Assembly: GCF_000298195.1 (NCBI RefSeq)
Contig: NZ_BAHC01000078.1
Coordinates: 1 to 64,000 of the forward strand
From: Gordonia rhizosphera NBRC 16068
Lineage (GTDB): Bacteria; Actinomycetota; Actinomycetes; Mycobacteriales; Mycobacteriaceae
Reading direction: 5' to 3'
Length of the DNA: 64,000 bases
Under the pieces are notes generated by a model. The model was not told where the DNA came from, searched no databases, and saw only the letters and a list, made by a program, of their open reading frames with translations. The position numbers and the translations under genes were made by a program. Shown here one piece after another: positions 50,012-59,205 of this stretch (position 1 is the stretch's first letter; each line of letters starts with the position of its first letter).

Positions 50012-50473
50012 TCAGCCGGAGACGTTGAGGTTGGCGATCACCCGGGTCGGTTCGATCCACACCACCAGCTCTCCCGGCACCCCGTTGCGCGCGCCGAACT
50101 CATCGGCGCGATCGGCTCCCATGTAGCGGGCACCGCACAGCGTCGCCACCCGTCGCACCTCGTCCAGGTCGTCGCCGGCCACCGCCCGCCCCTGGATCTG
50201 CACGAACCCGTACGGCGGGTGCGGATCGTCGACGCTCAGCGTTACCCGGGCATCGCGTGCGATGGCGTGGGCCTTCGCGGTGGACTCGCCGGTGTTGAAG
50301 GCGATCCGGTCGCCGTCGAGGACGAACCAGATCGGCGCGACGAGCGGGCGGCCGTCGGCGGCGAGATAGCCGAGATGACCGGTCCGGGTGCCGCCGCCGA
50401 GATGGGTACGGATCGCGGGGTCGTCGAGTGATGCAGCCACGGCATCGACCTTAGTGGTCCTGTTCGGCACCAC
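50012..50473 (-). CDS. Pyridoxamine-phosphate-oxidase-fold (PPOX class) oxidoreductase
   Basis: 153 residues from GTG 50473. GHLGYLAADGRPLVAPIWFVLDG is the split-barrel flavin/F420-binding opening, and GRAVAGDDLDEVRRVATLCGARYMG follows. The family includes F420-dependent reductases. Seven bases downstream of the inferred mftG stop and on the same strand, so it is probably the last gene of the mftEFG transcript. Confidence 0.82.
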   Translation of the reverse strand: MVPNRTTKVDAVAASLDDPAIRTHLGGGTRTGHLGYLAADGRPLVAPIWFVLDGDRIAFNTGESTAKAHAIARDARVTLSVDDPHPPYGFVQIQGRAVAGDDLDEVRRVATLCGARYMGADRADEFGARNGVPGELVVWIEPTRVIANLNVSG

Positions 50474-50480
50474 TTAGTGA

Positions 50481-51813
50481 CTACCCAGCGGTGAGCAGGT
50501 CCCCGATCCGGCACGCCGCCATCATGATGGTTGCGTGAGGACCGCTGCGACCCGGTGAAGGCAGGATCGAGCCGTCCACGATGCGCAGCCCGCGCACCCC
50601 CTCGACCACCCCCTCGCGGGTCGGTCCGCGATCCCATCGGCATGCTGCCCCAGGCGTGCTGGGAGGTTCGGATCACCGGGTCCACGGTCACCGACCGTTC
50701 GTCGACGAGGTCACCGAACTCCGACGATCCGAGCATCCCGACCACCGCGGCGACACCGTTCGCCATCCGATCGGCGACATCTGCCGCGACCACACTCAGA
50801 TCGACCTCCGCACCGGTCGCGCCGAGCCGGACCGTACCGGGGGTTCCCGGACGCATCGCGGCCACGCCGACCGCCGGCCCGACGGGGGCGAGCCCGTCGA
50901 TGTAGTCGGCCAGGTCCGCGCTGTAGCAGCGGATCTCCAGGTCGTCGTCGGTGTGGACCACACTCTGCAGAAGGGCGGTCCTCGAGCCGCGTGCGCGGGT
51001 TCGGTAGTGAACGAGCACCTCCCGGTGCTCCACCACGGTCAGTACATCCCCGGCGATTACGGTGTCGAGCCCGGAGCGCAGCAGGATCGCCGCGGTCCCC
51101 AGCGTGCCCGCGCACAACACGACCTCGCCGCAGTCGACCACGTCGTCACCGAGCCGCACGCCCGACACGACGCGTCCGGACGTCACGACCCCGTCGACCT
51201 GCTCGGCGGCGCGGATGACGAGGTTGGGTCGGCGCGCGGCGGGGCGCAGGTAGGCCTCGGCCGCGGTCATGCGCAGCATGCCGGCACGGTTGGAGCGCAC
51301 CCGGTTGACCCCGACGATGGGCCACGGATCGTCGGGCGGGCGGATCGGCATCCGCTGCCCCCAGTAAGCCTCGAAACGGAGCGCGGCGTCGGACAGCTCG
51401 TCGTCGCCGAACGCGGACACCCCCATGGTGCCGCCGGGACGATCGAGTTCGTCGTAGGCGGTCGCGACCTCGTCGAGGCCCCAACCGGTCGGCCAGTCCG
51501 CGAAGTCGTCGGCGTGCCAGCGCAGGAAGTAGCCGCCGTTGACCGCCGACGAACCGCCGAACCCGCTGCCCCGCACGACCCCGAGCCCGGTCGCCTCCGG
51601 GTGATGCACGGCGTAAGCCGAGTCGGCGGTGATGGGTAGCGTCCGCAGATCCCGGACGGCATCCGACGGCCACCGCGCCGGTCCACGCTCGAGGAGCAAC
51701 ACCGACCGCGCCGGGTCGCGGGACAACCGCTCGGCGAGCACACATCCCGCACTGCCCGCACCGACGACGACGACGTCGGCCGTGCGCGGCAGACCGCCGT
51801 GCCCCATGTCCAC
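50481..51813 (-). pseudogene. mftG: Mycofactocin GMC oxidoreductase MftG, apparent frameshift near the 3' end
   Basis: FAD motif GAGSAGCVLAERL near the start, then GSGFGGSSAVNGGYFLRW, and QHAWGSMPMG with the catalytic His of GMC enzymes. After TDPRG the frame goes off into Arg/Ser-rich nonsense and would not stop until 50242, inside the next gene. Removing one base from the five-C run at 50609-50613 restores GLRIVDGSILPSPGRSGPH, then ATIMMAACRIGDLL and a TAG at 50481-50483, seven bases before the next gene. This restored end is clearly the true one. Sequencing error or real inactivation cannot be told apart. The start may be GTG 51813 or ATG 51807. MftG re-oxidises mycofactocinol for the respiratory chain. 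Confidence 0.85.
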
Positions 51814-51826
51814 GCCCGGCCCGTGT

Positions 51827-53263
51827 CTACTTGGTCAGCACCGGCCGCAGCGCCCCGAGGTCGCGGTGGGCCAATGCGCCCTGCCACAGCCCGGCGCCGT
51901 AGGCCAGATCGTCCAGGCGCCGGAACAGCGTGTAGGTCAGCGGCCCCATCGCCGGGGTGGCCGAGGGCTCGAGGACGACCTGCCGCACCCACGACACGAT
52001 GCCCTCACCCACCGCTATCTCGATCGCGGTGCGCCGGAACCGGGCGGAGAAGCACGCCAGCACCACCGCGACCGGCCAGTAGTGGCGGCACACCGCACCT
52101 GCGGCCTGCAGGACTCCGAATCCTACGGCGCGCCCGGTCATCTGGGTCGCCACGATGGGCGCGCCGGGTAGCTCACCGAGTCGCCGGCGCAACCGCATGG
52201 CGATCTGGCCGATGACGATCATCGCCACCGCAAGCCCGATCCGCGTACGGGTGAGCAGGGCGATCACGGCCACCGCCATGGGGATCGACATGACCACCGG
52301 TGCGGCGGACCCGCCGTGACGGTCGGCCAGATAGGAGGCCCCGGTGCCGTAGTAGCGGCGCCGGTCGAGCACCGAGCGGACGTCGGTCCGGTGATCGTGT
52401 GAGACCTCGGCCACCGGGTCGTAGCGGATGCGCCAGCCCGCCTTATGGGTGCGCCAGCACAGGTCGACGTCCTCGGCGACCCGCAGCTCTTCGTCGAATC
52501 CGTCGAAGGCGCTGCGGCGCACGATCATCGCCGCGCTGGGCACATAGGGCACGCGGGAGCCGGGGACGACCGCGCACTCCTCGGGGCCCATGTCGAGCGA
52601 GGAGTAGCCATTCTCGTAGCGCTCGGCGATGGAGGCGCCGCGGTCGGCTCGGCTCAGGCCGACGATGCGTGGCGCCACGATCGCGACGGCCGGATCGGAG
52701 AAGTGGCCGAGCAACATGGTCAGCCAGTCGGCCGGTGGCACGACGTCGGAGTCGAGGAAGGCGACGAAGTCGGTGGTGGCCGCCGCGGCACCGGCGTTGC
52801 GGGCGGCAGCCGGGCCGCGGTTCTCGTCGAATCTGATCAGCGCGACGTCGGCGCCGTGGACCTGGATTGGTTCGGGGGACCCGTCGTCGACGATGACCGT
52901 CTTCGTCCCCGCCAGGGCGAGCAGCAGGCGGTCGACTCCCCGTTGATTCCCGCGCACCGGGACGACGACTGTCACGTCATCGGGACGCGGCCCGAACATG
53001 GGGCGCGGGTGCGCGATCCCGGTGTCGAGCAGTTTGCGGGCCAGCGCGCGGGTGGCCGGATCGCAGACCTCGATCCGTCCGTCGGCCGAGGTCATACCCA
53101 GCGCGGCATCCGACATCCGCAAGAGCCGGGTCGGCGACCCGCCGACCAGATAGCGGAGGTCGCGTTTGCGGGCGCAGCGCATGTCGATCTGCACCTGGAA
53201 GCCGTCGGGCAGCGAATCGTCGGCAGCCGCCGGGGCCTGCGCGCGGCCCTCGAGTGCGGTCAT
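51827..53263 (-). CDS. mftF: Mycofactocin glycosyltransferase MftF
   Basis: 478 residues from the ATG that overlaps the mftE stop (ATGA). A GT-2 domain holds VTVVVPVRGNQRGVDRLL, IVDDGSPEP, NRGPAAARNAG and LDSDVVPP (DxD), then SAAMIVRRSAFDGFDEEL and EDVDLCWR. A hydrophobic C-terminal part follows. It adds glucose units to the modified mycofactocin core. Confidence 0.95.
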   Translation of the reverse strand: MTALEGRAQAPAAADDSLPDGFQVQIDMRCARKRDLRYLVGGSPTRLLRMSDAALGMTSADGRIEVCDPATRALARKLLDTGIAHPRPMFGPRPDDVTVVVPVRGNQRGVDRLLLALAGTKTVIVDDGSPEPIQVHGADVALIRFDENRGPAAARNAGAAAATTDFVAFLDSDVVPPADWLTMLLGHFSDPAVAIVAPRIVGLSRADRGASIAERYENGYSSLDMGPEECAVVPGSRVPYVPSAAMIVRRSAFDGFDEELRVAEDVDLCWRTHKAGWRIRYDPVAEVSHDHRTDVRSVLDRRRYYGTGASYLADRHGGSAAPVVMSIPMAVAVIALLTRTRIGLAVAMIVIGQIAMRLRRRLGELPGAPIVATQMTGRAVGFGVLQAAGAVCRHYWPVAVVLACFSARFRRTAIEIAVGEGIVSWVRQVVLEPSATPAMGPLTYTLFRRLDDLAYGAGLWQGALAHRDLGALRPVLTK

Positions 53264-54003
53264 CGCAGCCACCCCTGACCATCCACCGTCCAGGTGCGCA
53301 CGGCATCGGCGAGCGTCGTGACCAGCGTGTCGGTCAGCTCCGCGCCGTGTTCGGCGGTCGCGCCCGACGGGTCACCGAGGACACCGTTGGCACTGACCGC
53401 CGCGACCCCGCCGGCGCGCATCGGTTCGAGCAGCGTCGCAATGGGTGCCACATTGCCCGCCTCGGCCGCTGACAGACTCACGTCGTCGGGCGAAAAGTGA
53501 AGCAGCACCGATGTTTCCGTGATACCGGCGTGCGCGTCGCCACCCCGGGTCGCGCACGGGAACCAGGCGACGTCACGGCCCTCGTAGCGCAGTCGTCCGA
53601 CCGCCGACACCAACGACGTCGCATTGCCGCCGTGCCCGTTGACGAACACCAGCCGGTCGGCCCAGCGGCAGGCGCTGCGACCGTACTCGAGCAGCAGCAG
53701 ATGCAGGGCCTCGTGCCCGAGCGAGATGGTGCCCGGGAACCCCTCGTGTTCCCCGCTGGCCCCGTAGTTGAGCGCCGGGGCCGCCAGCACCAGTGGGGCG
53801 GGGGCACCGTCGGTGTCGTGCGCCGGGTCGTCGGCCAGCAGGTCGGCCGCGCGGGTGGCGACCACCGATGCGATGCGGGTGTCGGTGTCGAGGGGCAGAT
53901 GGGGTCCGTGTTGCTCGGTGGCGCCCAGCGGAACGAGCAAGGTCACCGACCGATCGGACAACTGCGGCCAGCACAACTCCCCCAGCGCGGCCCGACGTTC
54001 CAT
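53260..54003 (-). CDS. mftE: Mycofactocin creatininase-family peptidase MftE
   Basis: 247 residues. Metal-binding LGATEQHGPHLPLDTDT, LNYGASGEHEGFPGT and FVNGHGGNA motifs of the creatininase family; GDAHAGITETSVLLHF is also conserved. It releases the C-terminal VY-derived dipeptide unit from processed MftA. First of the second mft transcript (E-F-G), which here is separated from mftABCD. Confidence 0.95.
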   Translation of the reverse strand: MERRAALGELCWPQLSDRSVTLLVPLGATEQHGPHLPLDTDTRIASVVATRAADLLADDPAHDTDGAPAPLVLAAPALNYGASGEHEGFPGTISLGHEALHLLLLEYGRSACRWADRLVFVNGHGGNATSLVSAVGRLRYEGRDVAWFPCATRGGDAHAGITETSVLLHFSPDDVSLSAAEAGNVAPIATLLEPMRAGGVAAVSANGVLGDPSGATAEHGAELTDTLVTTLADAVRTWTVDGQGWLR

Positions 54004-54186
54004 TCGTCCAACTCTAGCGACGCAGATGAGGTGTGTTAACCGGGACGGCTCTTTTCATCCACTCGACGGAAGCAGCCCTGAGCCGGGTTGGGCCCCGACT
54101 GTACGAGCGATCGATCGGTTGTGGGATGCTGGGTGGGCAAACGTGAGACCCGACACAACGGCCGGGTGGATTTCGGGAGGACACAC

Positions 54187-55299
54187 ATGACGTCAACCTC
54201 ACCTCGCAGCAGCGGAAAAGACGGGCCACTCAGCGCAATCCGCGTGGTCGAGTTCGCCGGGATCGGGCCCGGCCCGCATGCGGCGATGATGCTCGCCGAC
54301 CTCGGCGCCGACGTGATCCGCGTCCAGCGTCCGGGAGATCTGACACCCGCCGGACGCAACGCCGACGCCCTCCTGCGCGGACGCCGTGTGGTCGAGGCGA
54401 ACCTGAAGGATCCGGCCGACCGGGACACCATCCTGGGTCTGGTGGCCAAGGCTGACGTCGTCCTGGAGGGTTTCCGCCCCGGCGTGATGGAACGTCTCGG
54501 CTTCGGGCCGGACAAACTGGCCGAGATCAACCCCGGGCTCGTCTACGGTCGCATGACCGGATGGGGACAGGAGGGCCCGCGCGCCGACCGCGCCGGCCAC
54601 GACATCAACTACATCTCGCTGACCGGCATGTTGCACGCCATCGGCCGTAAGGACGACCGGCCGGTGCCGCCGATGAACCTGGCCGGCGATTTCGGCGGCG
54701 GATCGATGTTCCTGGTGATGGGTGTGCTGGCGGCTCTGCTGGAGCGGCAGACCTCGGGCCGCGGTCAGGTCGTCGACGCCGCGATGGTCGACGGTGCGTC
54801 GGTTCTGGGCCAGATGATGTGGGCCTTCCGCGGCATGGGTATGTGGAGTGACACCCGCGGGGTCAACATGCTCGACACCGGGGCGCCGTACTACGAGGTG
54901 TACGAGACCTCCGACGGCAAGTACATGGCCGTCGGAGCGATCGAACCGCAGTTCTACGCCGAGTTGCTGACCGGGCTGGGCCTCGCCGACGCCGATCTGC
55001 CGGCTCAGAACGACATCGCCAACTGGCCCAAACTCAAGCAGATCTTCACCGACACGTTCGCCTCCCGCACGCGCGACGAGTGGGCGAAGGTCTTCGAGGG
55101 CACCGACGCCTGCACCTCCCCGGTGCTCACGTTCGCCGAGGCGCCGTCGGACCCGCATATGGCCGCCCGCGCGAACCTCGTCGAGATCGACGGGGTCATG
55201 CAGGCCCAGGTCGCGCCGCGCTTCTCGCGCACCTCGCCGGAGACACCGACCGGCCCGGCCCGCGAGGCCACCGACCCCGCGACCATCTGGCAGGACTAG
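54187..55299 (+). CDS. Family III CoA-transferase / alpha-methylacyl-CoA racemase-like
   Basis: 370 residues from ATG 54187 with GGGAGGACAC upstream. [22 protein letters not shown] opens the family III domain; [14 protein letters not shown] and [20 protein letters not shown] contain conserved racemase residues (His and Asp). Resembles Mcr-type 2-methylacyl-CoA racemases that act on branched fatty acyl or steroid side-chain CoA esters. The only plus-strand gene inside the mft block. Confidence 0.9.
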   Translation: MTSTSPRSSGKDGPLSAIRVVEFAGIGPGPHAAMMLADLGADVIRVQRPGDLTPAGRNADALLRGRRVVEANLKDPADRDTILGLVAKADVVLEGFRPGVMERLGFGPDKLAEINPGLVYGRMTGWGQEGPRADRAGHDINYISLTGMLHAIGRKDDRPVPPMNLAGDFGGGSMFLVMGVLAALLERQTSGRGQVVDAAMVDGASVLGQMMWAFRGMGMWSDTRGVNMLDTGAPYYEVYETSDGKYMAVGAIEPQFYAELLTGLGLADADLPAQNDIANWPKLKQIFTDTFASRTRDEWAKVFEGTDACTSPVLTFAEAPSDPHMAARANLVEIDGVMQAQVAPRFSRTSPETPTGPAREATDPATIWQD

Positions 55300-55305
55300 C
55301 CAACA

Positions 55306-55471
55306 GCACCCAGGCTCCCAACGCCACCAGCACGGCAGCCGAGAGCACCCCAGGCTCCCAACGCCACCAGCACGGCGGCCGAGAGCACCCAGAATTTCGT
55401 CGAGAGCATCCGCGCCAAACGCACCCGCGCCCAAGCCAGGATGCTCTCGACAATATTCTGGGTGCTCTCGG
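55306..55471. repeat. Direct and nested inverted repeats between convergent genes
   Basis: Two ~40-bp direct copies (AGGCTCCCAACGCC... at ~55312 and ~55352) run into a long inverted structure. CCGAGAGCACCCAGAAT (55379-55395) is the perfect complement of 55455-55471, and TCGAGAGCATCC (55400-55411) of 55439-55450. Within each arm the GAGAGCA cores lie 21 nt apart. It sits between the stop codons of two convergent genes and could act as a two-way terminator, although it lacks a T-run. Confidence 0.8.
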
Positions 55472-55538
55472 CGCGAAACAGGTTGCCGTCGGCGAAATCC
55501 CGGGTGCCCTCGACGGGGCCGGGATGACCCGCAAGCAG

Positions 55539-56351
55539 TCAGACCTTCGAGTTACCCATGTCGATCGAGAACTCGGCACCGGTGATCGCCTTGGCACCGT
55601 CGGACGCAAGATACAGCACGGCATCGCTGATCTCGTCCGGCGACGCCACCGGGTGGTGGTCGAGAATCGATTTCAGATGCGGTGTCACCCACCGCATGCC
55701 GAAGATGCGGTGCGCCTCGGTGTCGGCCACCCCCATCGGGGTGTCGACCGCGTATGGGTGCACGCTGTTCACGCGGATGCGATAGTGCCCGAGCTCTTTC
55801 GCCGCGGTCTGGGTGAGTCCGCGCAGGCCGAATTTCGACGCCGAGTACGACGCCTGCATCGGCATCGCCTTGAGGCCCGCCACCGAACTGATGATCGTAA
55901 TCGATCCGCCGTTGCCGGCCTCGAGCATCGCCGGGATCGTGGCGCGTAGCGTCTTCCACGTGCCGACCAGGTTGACATCGACGACGTCGGTGAACTGTTC
56001 CTCGGTCATCTCCCAGGTCGTGCCCCAGGTGAGGATGCCGGCGTTGGCCACCACGTGGTCGAGCCGGCCGAGGAGTTCGACACCGTCGGCGACCAGTTCC
56101 TGCTGGAATGCCAGATCTCGAGTATCACCCTGGCGGGCAAGGATTTTCCCGCCGGCTTCCTCCACGAGGCGGACCGTCTCGTCGAGGTCATCGGTGGTGG
56201 CCGGCGGATAGGTCGCGTGGTCGATGACCGGGCCGGCGATGTCGAGCCCGATGATCGCCGCGCCCTCCCGCGCGAACCTGAGCGCATGGTTGCGCCCCTG
56301 CCCGCGCGCGATGCCGGTGATGTAGACGACCTTGCCGTCGAACATTCCCAT
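55539..56351 (-). CDS. Mycofactocin-coupled SDR family oxidoreductase
   Basis: 270 residues from ATG 56351 (MGMFDGKVVYITGIARGQGRNHA); the ATG at 56345 is an alternative. Glycine-rich TGIARGQGRNHA, an insert with IGLDIAGPVI and an acidic loop typical of SDRs that hold NAD without exchange, VVANAGILTWG, and catalytic SYSASKFGLRG. These SDRs use mycofactocin as electron acceptor. A KstR-type palindrome lies 10 bp upstream, so steroid or sterol alcohols are plausible substrates. Longer upstream starts lie in repeats and are rejected. Confidence 0.92.
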   Translation of the reverse strand: MGMFDGKVVYITGIARGQGRNHALRFAREGAAIIGLDIAGPVIDHATYPPATTDDLDETVRLVEEAGGKILARQGDTRDLAFQQELVADGVELLGRLDHVVANAGILTWGTTWEMTEEQFTDVVDVNLVGTWKTLRATIPAMLEAGNGGSITIISSVAGLKAMPMQASYSASKFGLRGLTQTAAKELGHYRIRVNSVHPYAVDTPMGVADTEAHRIFGMRWVTPHLKSILDHHPVASPDEISDAVLYLASDGAKAITGAEFSIDMGNSKV

Positions 56352-56360
56352 GCGGAAAAC

Positions 56361-56374
56361 TGTAACACGTTCTA
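56361..56374 (-). promoter_or_regulatory. KstR-type palindrome upstream of the SDR gene
   Basis: TGTAACACGTTCTA fits T-N2-AAC-N2-GTT-N2-A, the published form of the cholesterol-catabolism repressor (KstR) site. It ends 10 bp before the SDR start, where a bound repressor would block transcription. The match is to the full pattern; binding is inferred. Confidence 0.7.
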
Positions 56375-56412
56375 CTTCCGCGACGCGCTCACCCAACGTG
56401 CCCAGCACGGCC

Positions 56413-56537
56413 GTCGAGTGGGCGCTGTTTTTCGTCGAGTGGGCGCATGCCAGACCGGACACGCCCACTCGACGTAACGCTGGCGCCCACTCGACGAAAA
56501 ACTGCGCCCACTCGACGTAACGCTGCGCCCACTCGAC
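56413..56537. repeat. Inverted array of 21-nt repeats with GTCGAGTGGGCGC core
   Basis: GTCGAGTGGGCGC occurs at 56413 and 56434 (21 nt apart). Its complement GCGCCCACTCGAC occurs at 56483, 56504 and 56525 (exactly 21 nt apart), with a further near copy at 56461. The two halves face each other and can fold. Lies between the mftD stop and the SDR promoter. Confidence 0.85.
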
Positions 56538-56574
56538 ATCGACACGAAGAAGGTGCGAGAGGATCTTGCGTCGG

Positions 56575-57777
56575 TCAGATCGTGCCGAAACTCCTCTCGA
56601 ACCCATCAGGGATGATCAGGTCGTCGCGGGAGAGCTCGTGAACGCTCTTGTGGCCCAGGCCCATCACGACACCGTCGAGGCCCATGCGGAGCAGGTCGAG
56701 GACGTTCTCCACGCCGGTCTGACCATTGGCCGCGAGGCCCCACAGGTAGGCGCGGCCGATCATCACTGCGCGGGCGCCGAGCGCGACCGCCTTGGCAACA
56801 TCGCTGCCGCGGCGGATACCGCCGTCGAGCAGAACCTCGATCTGATCACCGACGGCATCCGCGATGCCCGGCAGCAGGCGGATGGTCGCGGGCGTGCCGT
56901 CGAGGTTATTGCCGCCGTGGTTGGACACCGACAGCGCGGTGGCACCGATGTCGACCGCACGCTTGGCATCGTCGAGCCGGGTGATGCCCTTGACCATGAA
57001 CGGTCCGCCCCACAGCTCACGCAGCCACTTCAGGTCGTCCCACGTGGGCGGAGGGGTGGTCATCCACTCGTAGTAGGCGCCGAAGAAGGTCGGACCGGTC
57101 TGGCTCTTGTCGGCCGGGAGGTTGGGTGCGGTGAGATCGGGGATGACGACCTTGCCGCCCTTGACCCAGTCCATCGCGTACCGCGGCTTGACCGCGATCT
57201 CGGGGGCGAGGCGCAGCAATGCCTTGAAGTCGACTTTCTCGGGGATCTCCGGACTGCCCCAGTCACGACCGATGTTGAACACCCAGTCGGTGGTGACGAT
57301 GAGACCCTTGGCGCCGGCGGCGCGGGCCCGCTCGACGCGCGCGGCGATGTCGTCGCGGCTGCCGAGCCAGTAGATCTGGAAGAAGATCTTGTCGTTGACC
57401 GCGGTGACCTCTTCGATCGGGTGAGAGGCGAAGCTGGACAACCCCATCGCGGTCCCGCGGGCGGCCGCGGCGCGGGCGACGGCGACCTCGCCATCGGGGT
57501 CGACGGCTTGGACACCGGTCGGTGAGATCATGACCGGGAAGGAGATCTCCTGCCCCATGACGGTTGTGGACAGTTCGCGGTCGGGCTGCGCGCCGACGAC
57601 GTGCGGCGCGTATCCCAGCTCGGAGAACGCGTCGATGTTGTCGTGGAGTGTGACGCCGGCCTGCGTACCCGCCACCAGCGACGAGTACACCGACTTCGGC
57701 AGCCGCTTCTTCGCGCGACGTTGTGCTTCCTGCACGGTCTCGAACCAGGGATTCTTCGCCCAGGGATTCTTGGCCAT
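56575..57777 (-). CDS. mftD: Mycofactocin system heme/flavin oxidoreductase MftD
   Basis: 400 residues. FMN-dependent alpha-hydroxy-acid-dehydrogenase fold: VMISPTGVQAVDPDGE, QIYWLGSRDD, ALSVSNHGGNNLDG (catalytic His) and VLLDGGIRRGSD. It oxidises the AHDP intermediate to pre-mycofactocin. The N-terminus has a short duplication KNPWAKNPW. Separated from mftC by 112 bp that contain two hairpins. Confidence 0.97.
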   Translation of the reverse strand: MAKNPWAKNPWFETVQEAQRRAKKRLPKSVYSSLVAGTQAGVTLHDNIDAFSELGYAPHVVGAQPDRELSTTVMGQEISFPVMISPTGVQAVDPDGEVAVARAAAARGTAMGLSSFASHPIEEVTAVNDKIFFQIYWLGSRDDIAARVERARAAGAKGLIVTTDWVFNIGRDWGSPEIPEKVDFKALLRLAPEIAVKPRYAMDWVKGGKVVIPDLTAPNLPADKSQTGPTFFGAYYEWMTTPPPTWDDLKWLRELWGGPFMVKGITRLDDAKRAVDIGATALSVSNHGGNNLDGTPATIRLLPGIADAVGDQIEVLLDGGIRRGSDVAKAVALGARAVMIGRAYLWGLAANGQTGVENVLDLLRMGLDGVVMGLGHKSVHELSRDDLIIPDGFERSFGTI

Positions 57778-57826
57778 TTGTGTTCCTACCTACTTCATTT
57801 CATCATCGGTGGCGCCATGGCATGGC

Positions 57827-57845
57827 CCGGCCGCATTCCGGCCGG
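57827..57845 (-). other. Hairpin in the mftC-mftD gap
   Basis: CCGGCC and GGCCGG pair around a 7-nt loop. On the minus strand it comes after mftC and before mftD, so it could tune transcription or protect mRNA ends. No T-run follows. Confidence 0.4.
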
Positions 57846-57878
57846 ACACGCGTCATGGTGCCGTATAGAGGTTGTGGC

Positions 57879-57895
57879 CCCTAGCTTCGCTAGGG
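57879..57895 (-). other. Hairpin overlapping the mftC stop codon
   Basis: CCCTAGC-TTC-GCTAGGG is a perfect 7-bp stem with a 3-nt loop. The TAG stop of mftC lies inside it. It may be an attenuator or an RNA-stability element between mftC and mftD. Confidence 0.5.
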
Positions 57896-59161
57896 CGTGA
57901 AACCGGCGAGCGGGTTCTCGTCGCAGCTCTTGGACGGGGGCGCGCCGACGGGCAGCAGGTCACCATCTGCTCGGCGGGTCATCAGCGTCAGCGGGGTACC
58001 GCGTGAATGATCCTTGTTCGCAGTCGGTTTGCTGCGCTCACCGGCGAGCAACTGTTCGCCGTACCCCTGGACACACTCAGGGTCCGGGCCGGCCAGCGGC
58101 AGGCCGGTGAAGAACTTGGCGGCCATACATCCGCCGCGGCAGGCGTCGAAGTGCGCGCACTGCGTGCAGGCACCGGCGTTCTGCGGTTCGCGGAGTTCGG
58201 TGAACAGGTCCGAGTGCTGCCAGATGTGCTGGAATCCTCCGTCGCTCAGAATGTTTCCGGCGAGGAAGTTCTCGTGGATGGCGAACGGGCACGCGTAGAC
58301 GTCGCCGACCGGATCGATCAGGCAGACCACGCGTCCCGCGCCGCACAGGTTCAGGCCCGGCAGTCCGCCGCCGTTGGCCCCGCCGAAGGCCGAGAGGTGG
58401 AAGAACGAGTCTCCGGTCAGCACCCGATCCCCATGGGCCACCAGCCACTCGTACAGTTCGCGCTGCTGAGAGGGCAGGGGGTGCAGGTCGTCCCACACGT
58501 CGGCGCCACGGCCAGACGGCCGCAGGCGTGTGATGCGCAGGGTCGCGTTGTACCGGTCGGCGAGCGCCTTGAACTCGTCGAGCTGGGCCACGTTCTGTCG
58601 GGTCATCACCACGCTGATCTTCGCGTCGGCGAAACCCGCCTCGTGCAGGTTCTCCAGGGCGCGCACCGCCATGTCGAAGGACCCCGGACCGCGCACCGCG
58701 TCGTTGACCTCCGCGGTGGCCCCGTCGAGCGAGATCTGCACGTCGACATAGTCCGACGCCGCCAGCCGCGCGGCGACCTTCTTATCGATGCGCAATCCGT
58801 TGGTGGAGAACTTGACCCCCACCTGATGGCTGGTCGCGTAGTCGACGAGTTCCCAGAAGTCCGGGCGCACCGTCGGTTCGCCGCCGCCGATGTTGACGTA
58901 GAAGACCTGCATCCGTTGCAGCTCGTCGATGATCGCCTTGCACTGCTCGGTGGACAACTCCCGCGGATCCCGCTTGCCCGACGACGACAGGCAGTGCACA
59001 CACGCCAGGTTGCAGGCGTAGGTGAGTTCCCACGTGAGACAGATGGGTGCGTCGAGGCCGCGCTCGAACTGATCGACGAGCCGCCCCACCTTCGGCGGCT
59101 GGACAGGTTGCGGCGCCGACGTCAGATCCGTTGCGCTGTGCGGAAATTCGAGTGTGGTCAT
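57890..59161 (-). CDS. mftC: Mycofactocin radical SAM maturase MftC
   Basis: 423 residues. Radical SAM cluster CNLACVHC (~50), then VNIGGGEPTVRPDF; the C-terminal SPASM domain has LCGAGRVVCLIDPVGDVYAC and CTQCAHFDACRGGC for auxiliary Fe-S clusters. It decarboxylates the C-terminal Tyr of MftA and then forms the Val-Tyr carbon-carbon bond. A C-terminal ~50-residue tail after the SPASM region is usual in the family. Confidence 0.98.
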   Translation of the reverse strand: MTTLEFPHSATDLTSAPQPVQPPKVGRLVDQFERGLDAPICLTWELTYACNLACVHCLSSSGKRDPRELSTEQCKAIIDELQRMQVFYVNIGGGEPTVRPDFWELVDYATSHQVGVKFSTNGLRIDKKVAARLAASDYVDVQISLDGATAEVNDAVRGPGSFDMAVRALENLHEAGFADAKISVVMTRQNVAQLDEFKALADRYNATLRITRLRPSGRGADVWDDLHPLPSQQRELYEWLVAHGDRVLTGDSFFHLSAFGGANGGGLPGLNLCGAGRVVCLIDPVGDVYACPFAIHENFLAGNILSDGGFQHIWQHSDLFTELREPQNAGACTQCAHFDACRGGCMAAKFFTGLPLAGPDPECVQGYGEQLLAGERSKPTANKDHSRGTPLTLMTRRADGDLLPVGAPPSKSCDENPLAGFTP

Positions 59162-59205
59162 CTCGATGGGACTCCTCGGGGCAGGGGATTTGAGCGTGCG
59201 GGTTG

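Noticed and set aside
56352..56606. Extended N-terminus of the SDR with VEWAQ-type heptads
   Set aside because: Derived from the 21-nt DNA repeats; SDR homology begins at MGMFDGK and the KstR-type site lies just upstream of that start.
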